From positions 7,989,001 to 8,053,000 of the forward strand of contig QLII01000001.1 in NCBI GenBank assembly GCA_003259005.1: 64,000 bases of DNA, given 5' to 3'. The translations under genes and the position numbers were made by a program. The notes beneath the pieces were generated by a model. That model searched no databases, was not told where the DNA came from, and saw only the letters and a list, made by a program, of their open reading frames with translations. Of this stretch, positions 41,092-48,500 are shown piece after piece (position 1 is the stretch's first letter; each line of letters starts with the position of its first letter). Origin of the DNA: Spirosoma telluris. Lineage in GTDB: Bacteria; Bacteroidota; Bacteroidia; Cytophagales; Spirosomataceae.

Positions 41092-41149
41092 TCAAAACAC
41101 CCATTTTTAACTTAGAATGGTCTTAAGCTAATCTTAGAATCTCCTTAGA
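41092..41149 (-). promoter_or_regulatory. Phased CTTAGA array J and -7-like element
   Basis: CTTAGA (41111), CTTAAG (41122), CTTAGA (41133), CTTAGA (41144) at exact 11-bp steps. On the minus strand TGTTTTGA (41092-41099) follows after 11 bp; the coding start at 41062 is 30 bp beyond. Third member of the near-identical group with F1 and I. Confidence 0.85.
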
Positions 41150-41386
41150 AGGGTTGGTTTCAGCTGGCAAATCGCTCTCCGGTTCGCACTTGAGTGGACA
41201 TGATTCGGGCTTTACGAATGGAAATAGACCAATCTTATAGGCCTTTAGTCGCAGAATCTTAGGGTTGCGACCTCGCGATTGACCTCCTAATGGTCACAAA
41301 ACACCTTCATATTGTCGCGATTGACCCTCATCAGCGTAGCTAGTCCCGTTTACTTTTGTACAAACAGTAAACCACTAGCTAATTCC

Positions 41387-41938
41387 ATGAGAACGGTATC
41401 ATTTACTATGAATATTAGCCTGGATGGCTATTGCGACCACACGATGTTCAATCCTAGTGAAGAGGTGCTGGAATATTTCACGGCAACGTTGAGGGAGGTA
41501 GATCTACTCTTTTTCGGTCGTGTAATGTATCAGCTTATGTTTCCCTATTGGGCTGATGTGGCCCAAAACCAATCCGGCACAGCAGCTGAAAATCGATTTG
41601 CTGAGCAACTGACGGAGATTGACCGAGTGGTTATGTCACGCTCCTTAGACAGCGTAGATGATAAGGCACGCCTTGTTAGGAGCCACCCGGCCGAAGAACT
41701 CCTAAAACTGAAGCAGCAACCGGGCAACAAAATTTCGGTAGACAGTGTAAGCTTACTTCCCGAATTGATCCAGGCCGGTCTGATCGATGAATTTCAGTTG
41801 GTAGTCCATCCGGTGTTGGTGGGTCAGGGAAGGCCCTTGCTTACTGGGGGAAGCCTTCAGGAAAAGCTTAATTTAAAGCTTGTAGATACGATTGCTTTCA
41901 AATCCGGCAGTATGGCGCTTCACTACTTGAAACAGTAG
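41387..41938 (+). CDS. Dihydrofolate reductase-like / RibD C-terminal domain protein
   Basis: About 183 aa from ATG 41387 (MRTVSFTMNISLDGY); the longer frame to 41312 is rejected. Typical features: SLDGY near the start, LLFFGRVMYQLM, and QAGLIDEFQLVVHPVLVGQGRPLL. Members of the YyaP/YwjB group reduce pteridine-like substrates or are of unknown function. Cytoplasmic. It stands alone at the edge of the mobile region. Confidence 0.9.
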   Translation: MRTVSFTMNISLDGYCDHTMFNPSEEVLEYFTATLREVDLLFFGRVMYQLMFPYWADVAQNQSGTAAENRFAEQLTEIDRVVMSRSLDSVDDKARLVRSHPAEELLKLKQQPGNKISVDSVSLLPELIQAGLIDEFQLVVHPVLVGQGRPLLTGGSLQEKLNLKLVDTIAFKSGSMALHYLKQ

Positions 41939-42310
41939 CAGAAAATTACCCGGTCGAATTACTATTATCAGTTTCCTATTAGCGCGATAAGCGTAACCTT
42001 AGTTAAAGGCACGTTTAAGAAAGGTTAAATCGCCTACATCTATAATTCGCTAAGTTGTGGTTACTGAGATTTCAACTGAAGCACCTATTTCGACCCCGCG
42101 TTGGCGAAGATATTTATATAACGTTGTCTTCGAGATGTGTAACTCGCGGGCGATTTGTTCGACCGAGTACTTGCCTTCCTTGTAGAGACTTTCACCAATG
42201 CGGGCTTTCTGCTCACCGGCTTTGGATAGCCCTTTTCGACGGCCCAAGAGTTGACCCCGTCGACGGGCGGAGGCTAAACCGGCCAAAGTACGCTCCCGAA
42301 TCACCTCCCG

Positions 42311-42318
42311 CCGGTGCG
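42311..42318. repeat. Short GC-rich insertion, 8 bp
   Basis: CCGGTGCG interrupts the recombinase codons for FEREVIRERT. It matches the 3' half of the 16-bp GC-rich insertion found at 42611 and 42790. Confidence 0.45.
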
Positions 42319-42383
42319 CTCAAACTCGGCAACGAGCCGACCTTGAGCGGTGGTGGTGTCGATGGGTCATTTAGACTAACTAG

Positions 42384-42540
42384 TGCTTTGCCAAACTAGA
42401 TTCTATTGTTTCTCGGGGCGGCATCAGCCCGCAACGGCGGACCGTGTCCGACGCCCGCGGTTGATTCTTTTAGGTCTACTATATTGAAAATCAATAGTAA
42501 AAGAAGCGACAGTATCAACAGAATCTAAATTGGAAGAGTA
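42384..42540. mobile_element. 157-bp inverted-repeat element inside the recombinase, CTAG duplication
   Basis: The ends TGCTTTGCCAAACTAGATTC and (reverse complement of the other end) TACTCTTCCAATTTAGATTC are imperfect terminal inverted repeats. CTAG is present on both sides (42380-42383 and 42541-42544), and removing the element plus one CTAG restores the recombinase reading IGLVSLNDP. A 50-bp GC-rich core (42409-42458) recurs in the second copy. No ORF; a MITE-like, non-autonomous element. Confidence 0.75.
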
Positions 42541-42610
42541 CTAGCCCAATGTGATGCTCTTCTAACTGAGTTATGATCTCAATCAAGTGATTCAGTGAAT
42601 GGCCCAGTCG

Positions 42611-42626
42611 CCGGGCGGCCGGCGCC
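42611..42626. repeat. Short GC-rich insertion, 16 bp
   Basis: CCGGGCGGCCGGCGCC interrupts the recombinase between WKRD and RLGHSL. Removing exactly these 16 bases restores the frame. Confidence 0.6.
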
Positions 42627-42789
42627 GTCCCGCTTCCAAATCATCAGCATATCCCTCTCTCGGTTAATTTCGAGTAATCGATTCAATTCGGGCCGTTCGG
42701 TTTTTGACCCACTAGCTTTCTCCGGGAAGATTTTCGAGCAACCAACTGTTTTAAGGGCATCCAGTTGAAGCGCCAGGTTTTGATTTTGC

Positions 42790-42805
42790 GTGGGCGGCCG
42801 GTGCC
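42790..42805. repeat. Short GC-rich insertion, 16 bp
   Basis: GTGGGCGGCCGGTGCC interrupts the recombinase between RVST and QNQN. Removing exactly these 16 bases restores the frame. 13 of 16 bases match the insertion at 42611. Confidence 0.6.
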
Positions 42806-42834
42806 GTGGAGACTCGGGCATAACCTAACTTCAT

Positions 42835-43290
42835 GGTATCCGGATATTTGTCTCACGTGATTTATGTGAGAAGAGAGAAATCGATTATGCCTATTTGCTA
42901 CCGCTCCTACCCGATATCGGATTAAGTCATTATTGTTTTGTGAAGAGTTAGCGTATCAGTCCAAATAGCGCGGTGTTCTCAAAGATAAACCTTCTTATTT
43001 TTGACACTTCTTGCACCGCCATTGAAAAACTATACTATTTGTAGTCAGGTCGCATATGACTTCTTATCTTAAGGAAATATTCTAAGATAAACCACCTTAT
43101 ACGAACCCGGAAAACAGGCCCAATTGTGCCCAATTGTAGATTGGAAAGAGCGGACGCCGTGCGGAAGAAGAAAGGCTTGTATTATGGTAATGGAATAGCT
43201 GTAGATTGACAGTATGAACGTTAGTTAAGTCAACGAGTAAAAGCCACTGTCACGCCCTTTTAGAAGCAGTAAAACCAAGTCTCAACAACT
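42835..43290. other. Gene-free region upstream of the recombinase with short repeats
   Basis: No convincing gene. It holds the palindrome CTCAC-N9-GTGAG (42852-42870), 18 bp upstream of the recombinase start, and two direct copies of AGATAAACCnnCTTAT (42983-42998 and 43085-43100). These could be remnants of a resolution (res) site, which in resolvase systems lies beside the recombinase gene, but the match to known res sites is not shown. Confidence 0.35.
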
Positions 43291-44055
43291 ATGAAAACGT
43301 TGCTCTACTGTAGCCTACTGTTACTAACCTTGTCTTGTAAAAAGGCTCCATCTGACATCGTCGATCCTGAGCACGACACCGTCCTGGCCGAATACCCAGA
43401 CTGGTACACGCTCAAAGCCCCAGTGGATAAAGAAATTCAAGGGGTGTGGGGCGACTGGGACAAAACGTTACTCATAACGACTGGATTTGCCATCTTTCGG
43501 TCAACGGATAAAGGCAAGCACTGGCAGCAGGTTTATCAGCAGTCAACGGGTATGTTCGGTATCGTCCAGAATCAGGATACACTCTTCACCATGACTGGGC
43601 TGATCAATCAAACGCTAAACGACTACTATCAACAAATCTTAATTCATGCGGATAACTATAGTTTGGACGATGGCCAAACGTGGCAACGATATACAAAGCG
43701 AAATCCTTTGCTCGATGAGCCTCGATCAGGTCAACCAATCGACAATCGACTATTGATTAATCCTGTGACGACGTCTACGGGAACTACGTACAAAATTAAT
43801 CGGGTCTTCGTGGATCCAACTGCTACAACTGGTCATTTTGAAACACCTGGCGTGATTACTTCGGACGGGCGTCGAGCTGATCTGCCTCTGCTTCATCAGT
43901 TGAATAGCCTGTACCTGGATAGCAAGCAACGGCTATACCTAGCCGGTACCGATGCGGTTTGCGGTCGAGGGGGCAAAACGGGTGAGCCTTTCTCCTTTTG
44001 CAACAGTAAACAGGGCCGGGGCGTGGTCTATATTTCCAAGCATTCATTACCATAG
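43291..44055 (+). CDS. Lipoprotein with BNR/Asp-box repeats
   Basis: 254 aa. Lipoprotein signal with LTLSC lipobox at residue 16. Two Asp-box motifs (S-x-D-x-G-x-x-W) are visible, FRSTDKGKHWQQV near residue 70 and YSLDDGQTWQRY near residue 130, so it is probably a short beta-propeller. Too short for a complete six-bladed sialidase and no catalytic residues are evident; a binding role at the cell surface is likelier. Flanked by mobile remnants. Confidence 0.75.
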   Translation: MKTLLYCSLLLLTLSCKKAPSDIVDPEHDTVLAEYPDWYTLKAPVDKEIQGVWGDWDKTLLITTGFAIFRSTDKGKHWQQVYQQSTGMFGIVQNQDTLFTMTGLINQTLNDYYQQILIHADNYSLDDGQTWQRYTKRNPLLDEPRSGQPIDNRLLINPVTTSTGTTYKINRVFVDPTATTGHFETPGVITSDGRRADLPLLHQLNSLYLDSKQRLYLAGTDAVCGRGGKTGEPFSFCNSKQGRGVVYISKHSLP

Positions 44056-44090
44056 CTTTACATAAAGCAAATTAATTATACAATTAGATC

Positions 44091-44253
44091 TGGTATTTTG
44101 CCAATTTAGTTTCTCGGGGCGGCATCGGCCCGCAACGGCGGACCGTGTCCGACGCCCGCACGGTAGTTTCTTTTGATTCTGTAGGCTCTGATAATCAGCA
44201 TTATAGCATCAAGAGAATCTAGTAGAATCAAAAGAATCTAGTTTGGTCAGGCA
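44091..44253. mobile_element. 163-bp element, second copy of the inverted-repeat element
   Basis: Shares the 50-bp core (44110-44159, one mismatch to 42409-42458). Its right end (reverse complement TGCCTGACCAAACTAGATTC) matches the ends of the 157-bp element; the left end TGGTATTTTGCCAATTTAG is degenerate. A perfect 12-bp stem, TCTTTTGATTCT (44170) with AGAATCAAAAGA (44224), lies inside. CTAG is present at the right side; the left flank reads GATC. Confidence 0.65.
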
Positions 44254-44271
44254 CTAGTTTGCGACGAGAGA

Positions 44272-44637
44272 ATGAAGAAAATACTTTTAGCCATTTTAAC
44301 CAGCTGGTTGGTTGGCATAGGGACTGCGAAAGCTCAAATTATGGTAGGGAGCATTAATGTTGACAGTCTGGATATTCAGTACATTGAGTTAATTGGCTTT
44401 AATCGATCTACCTGGGAAGCTAGTGTCTGGATTGACTTCGGTCGGAATTATAATGCTAGTAAATCAAGCGAGTTCTTGAAGCCGGTTAAGGATCATGAAG
44501 GGGTACGTTTTGCCTCTGTAGTTGAAGCGCTGAACTATATTTATAAAAAAGGTTGGGAGTTAGTAAACGTGTATGTACCCTCACCTGATGCTCCTCGCCA
44601 TTATGTATTACAGCGGAGAAGTCAAGCTGTAAAATGA
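44272..44637 (+). CDS. Small secreted protein, DUF4177-like C-terminus
   Basis: 121 aa with a signal peptide cut after AKAQ. The C-terminal half has ASVVEALNYIYKKGWELVNV and YVLQR, like the GWELV...YYFKR pattern of small DUF4177-type proteins. Function unknown. It starts 19 bp after the second inverted-repeat element, so its promoter may lie within that element. The IS3 remnant on the other strand reaches into this gene only as an artefact. Confidence 0.7.
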   Translation: MKKILLAILTSWLVGIGTAKAQIMVGSINVDSLDIQYIELIGFNRSTWEASVWIDFGRNYNASKSSEFLKPVKDHEGVRFASVVEALNYIYKKGWELVNVYVPSPDAPRHYVLQRRSQAVK

Positions 44638-44830
44638 ATTGACTAACTGATATTATTAGTCTTAGGTAAACATATTGCCACTTATATAACTGATCGTATG
44701 CTACTGTTATAGGTTTACGAAGGAGAATAAGGCTGATAATCAGCTTGATATTGCACATTTCTGTGCCGAATTTTTTATACGGGTACCATTTTAGAGGCTG
44801 ATAGCCCTGACCTTGATGAGCCTGATTAGG

Positions 44831-44846
44831 CCCGGGCCGCGGTGCG
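44831..44846. repeat. GC-rich insertion in the IS3 remnant
   Basis: CCCGGGCCGCGGTGCG (15 or 16 bp) interrupts GYKT-PNQAH. Similar in composition and partly in sequence to the 16-bp insertions at 42611, 42790 and 45093. Confidence 0.45.
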
Positions 44847-45092
44847 GTTTTATAGCCTAAAGATGCATGCGGTCGTACCGAATTGTAAACACCAATGGCC
44901 AGTTCAACGGCTGTTTCAGCCATGCTAAAAGTAGGGAATCCCCACAGATGAAATTCCTCTTTTAAAGTCCGAAAAACCCGCTCCGTTAAAGCATTCTCAT
45001 TCGGATCACCCGACTCGGTCATACTAATGGTGATCTTCACCTGGCGCAGCCGATCCATATAGACTCCCAGACTCCCGAACAATACTGAACAC

Positions 45093-45108
45093 GGCACCGG
45101 ACGCCCGG
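45093..45108. repeat. Short GC-rich insertion, 16 bp, in the IS3 remnant
   Basis: Read on the minus strand: CCGGGCGTCCGGTGCC, 14 of 16 bases the same as the recombinase insertion at 42611. Removal of exactly 16 bases restores HSDRGVQYC. Confidence 0.6.
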
Positions 45109-45344
45109 CCCGATCCGAGTGGTGGATCAGCGGTTGATCAGTTTGAGTACGCGTTTTTAAGGCCATCTCCAGAGCCGCTACCGGCCCTTTGGCTTCTAAC
45201 GTTTTATGGAATGACCAACCCACAATTTACGTGAGCACGCATCCATAATCACCGATAAATAAGCATAGACAATCACCACCCGAATGCTTCGGCGATCCCG
45301 GCCCGAAAGACTTCAACGACCCTTCGCTTGAAATGAAGCGCTTT

Positions 45345-45599
45345 TCTGCCCCACGGGCGGCACCGTTTTTTTATTTCGTTGTAATGCGCTAATATACATA
45401 CGCTTATCGATTTACTGTACACAGAAATCAGTAGCATATGGTCTGAGTTGATCCATAAGTTAACCAGTTTATGGTCAACATTTTTCCGGATAAGTCAGAC
45501 ATCACAACATCTGCTCACGTTGTCAGGTTTTCCCTATTTTCGGATAGGCTCTTATTCGCTAGAAACTCTACATTTTATCGTTAGTGATCTCGAGTTTAC
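45345..45599. other. Intergenic stretch with a further GC-rich word
   Basis: No gene seen. CCACGGGCGGCACCG at 45351-45365 resembles the GC-rich insertions nearby; the rest is AT-rich and without clear repeats. Confidence 0.35.
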
Positions 45600-48500
45600 T
45601 CACAAGCTATTAATGATGCGGGCATAGACGTTGTTAAGCCGGTTCACATCATACTGCCCGCCACTATCATCGGCCACATTAATCGTAATGTTCGAGACAC
45701 TGCCCCCAGTGGCCGTAGTGCGGGTGATGCTGAAACCCAGACTCAGCGTACCTTTGGCCCCCACCGACTCGCCACTGTTGATAACCAGACTCAGCTGCCG
45801 ACCGGCCACGCGACTGCTTACTTGCCACTTACTGTTCTGCACCGAGACGGGATTAGTACTGCCCCCCGAGACATTGATACTGGTCAGGCTGTTATCGAAG
45901 CTGACACTGTAGCCGGTTGGCACGGTGAGGGTAATGACGATATTGCCCGTAGCGGCTGAGCCGTTTACTTCCTGCACTTGCACCAGCAAGTCTTTACTAC
46001 TACTGGCCGGGAAGTTGGCATCGGGTAGGCTCAGGGTCGCCGACAGATCGGGCCCTGGCAGGGCCGTTACACTCACCAGCGACGACTGGCTACAGGCACC
46101 CGTTGTTCCCACCACTGTAAAAGTCTGGAGCCCGGCAGTGGTTAAACTGGCGGAAACGGCAGAGCCGGTGGCAGGGGTCGTCAAGGAGGCCGTTGATGGA
46201 GCACTCCACTGGTAGGTGGTGGCCCCGGTGGCCGTCAGGCTCAACACCACGCCCACATTGGCCTGGGGTAAAGACGGACCGGCCTCTAGACTTAACACCG
46301 TATTGCTAAAAATCGATGTTGTGGCCAGAGCGGTACATCCATTGCTTCCCGTTACAGTCACCGTGTAAGTATTCGGTGTGGTGACGCTACGGATTGCATT
46401 GGTCGAGTTATCCTCCCACTGATAAGTTCCACCCCCGGTCGCTGTTAATGAGATACTCGTCGTACTACAGGTAAGTGTCGTGCTAGCAGGTGTAAGAATA
46501 GTAGCCATAGGTAACGAGTTTATGGTTACACTGGTCATACCGCTTCCCAACTGACCGTTATCGCTCACGAGCAAGCTGAAGCTCTGTAACCCACTGCCAC
46601 TGGCCGTCACTGTCTGGCTGAAAGCGGTATTGGTCGTACTGCCCGTCAGCGAGCTGGCACTGCCATTGGTCAGGGTGTAGTTGTAGCTGCCTGTCACGTT
46701 CTCCACTGTGGCGGTGAAAGTCACTGGACTGCCCACGCAGACGGTGGTAGCCGTAGCAGCAAAACCAGTTAGTATTGCATTGGGCAGGTATTGAATAGTG
46801 AATACAGTTGATGCCTGGTTCATGTTTCCAGCAGCATCCTGTGCTACGTTCGCGCTTACACTGACCGAAACAAGGCCCGCTGCTGTGGGGGTCAGGGTTG
46901 CGGTGTACAAGCTACCTGAACCAGCGAAATCGCTGAGGGTCCCGTTGTTGACACTAATATCACCTGCTACAAAACCCGTCACCAATTCGGAAAACGTCAT
47001 GCTCAGCAGAATTGGGCCGGTATTGGTCGGGTTAGGGGCCGAACTGCTGATCGTTACGGTTGGGTGGGTGGTGTCAATGGTGAAGGTGGTCGTGGCACTG
47101 GTGGGTCCCGTATTGCCAACATTATCCATAGCTCTAGCCCGAACGGTATGGGTCCCGTCGCTTAACGGAGTGCCAGGCGTATAGCTCCAGTTGCCAGACG
47201 CATCCGCTGTCGTCGTGCCAGTAGGTGATCCATCAACCAACACGGTGACGGTGCTAGAAGGTTCAGCCGTTCCCGCATAGGTAGGTGTATTGTCGCTTAG
47301 GATATCGCCATTGAGGGGAGCCGTAACAACTGGGGCTATGGGCGAGGTGGTGTCAATTGTGAAGGTAATCGTAGTACTGTTTGGGCTGTCAAGGCCGTCT
47401 AGGGTCGCTTGTGCATACACCGCATGAGAGGCATCCGTCAGCGCATTAACCGACGTAAAGGTCCAGTTACCGCCCGCATTCGCCGTTGTTTGGCCAACAT
47501 TACTTCCATCAACGAATATTGTTACCGAACTGCCGGGCGTAGCAGTGCCGGAGTAAGTCGGGGTATTAACACTCAGCCGACTACCATCAATGGGCGTACT
47601 AACGAGCGGAGCGGGTGGGCCTGATAATGTCGTGAACAACTGCACATTGCCGTAGCTGGTCCCGCTGCGTTGATGGCATACGCCCGTACTGAATACGCTG
47701 TATTACTGGTTAGCCCCGTAACAGACTGGGTAAAACTACCGACCCCCGATCCAATGGCGACTTTCGTATCACTGGTGGTAGGTATACCATTACCGACTAT
47801 ATAAATCACACCGCGTTCAGTCACCGAAGCTCCTCCATCAGCGGTTACCGAACCACCCAGCACGGCACTCGTCGCCTGTACATTGGTGGGCGTTGCGGTG
47901 ATGACGGTGGCGGTTGTGCTTACCGCTACTGTATAAAGCGTTCCTGTCGCTGAACATCCATTAGCATCGGAGGCCCGGACGGTGATGGAAAAAATACCCG
48001 ACTGAGTGGGAGTGCCCGAAAGGGCACCGGTTGTAACGAAAGTCAATCCGGTTGGCAGGGTGCCGCTTATTAGCGTATAGGTGTAAGGCGCTGTTCCGCC
48101 CGTAGCCGTGAAACTTTGGCTAAACCCTAGGCCCACCGCAGCGGTAGTGACCACCGGATTGCTGACTGTTACTGTAGCCGTATTACTAAACACGGAGGTG
48201 CTAGTTGTGGCAGTACACCCATTGGCCGAAGTAACCGTCACCGAGTATACCCCAGCCGTATTGATCACGGCAAACCCATTCTCAGAGTCCTGACTAAACA
48301 CACCTGGGCCATTAAACCGGTAATCATCACCGCCTTTGGCGGTCAGGGTTAAACTAGTTACGTTACAGCCAATCACTCCCCCGTTGCCTGCTGTTAGCGT
48401 GAGGGAAGGCAGATCATGCACGGATAACTCATAGGTTTCGATAGCTGATTGGCCGTTACTGCTCACAATTAGCGAGAAACTTTGTAGCTCGGCTTGGCGG

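Larger units (their letters stand above)
42050..42834 (-). pseudogene. Serine recombinase (resolvase/invertase), disrupted by a small inverted-repeat element and short GC-rich insertions
   Basis: ATG 42834 starts MKLGYARVST, the serine-recombinase N-terminus with catalytic Ser. A 16-bp insertion follows, then QNQNLALQLDALKTVGCSKI. Next come WKRD, another 16-bp insertion, RLGHSLNHLIEIITQLEEHH, a 157-bp element (42384-42540), SLNDP, DTTTAQGRLV and AEFER (seven-residue deletion between), an 8-bp insertion, EVIRERTLAGLASARRRGQL and the C-terminal HTH IARELHISKTTLYKYLRQRG. So a once full-length recombinase carries at least four insertions and a deletion. It suggests a decayed transposon or plasmid integration. 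Confidence 0.85.
44700..45340 (-). pseudogene. IS3-type transposase remnant (integrase core), interrupted by GC-rich insertions
   Basis: The minus strand reads YLSVIMDACSRKI (first Asp; one-base gap after), GWSFHKTLEAKGPVAALEMA, HHSDR (second Asp), PNENALTERVFRTLKEEFHL (the Glu), and PHASLGYKT, which are IS3-family integrase landmarks. Removing 16 bp at 45093-45108 restores HHSDRGVQYCSGVYMDRL, and a GC-rich insertion at 44831-44846 lies between GYKT and PNQAHQG. The 5' part of the transposase and the element ends are missing. Non-functional. Confidence 0.8.

Noticed and set aside
42409..42458. The 50-bp GC-rich core considered as a CRISPR repeat
   Set aside because: Only two copies 1.7 kb apart, no regular spacers and no cas genes; better explained as part of a small mobile element.
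42835..43290. Complete res site for the serine recombinase
   Set aside because: Only one palindrome and a pair of imperfect direct repeats are visible; the three-subsite layout could not be shown.
44486..44700. Extension of the IS3 transposase frame into the small secreted gene
   Set aside because: Integrase motifs end before about 44700; the rest is read-through in non-coding sequence opposite a better supported gene.
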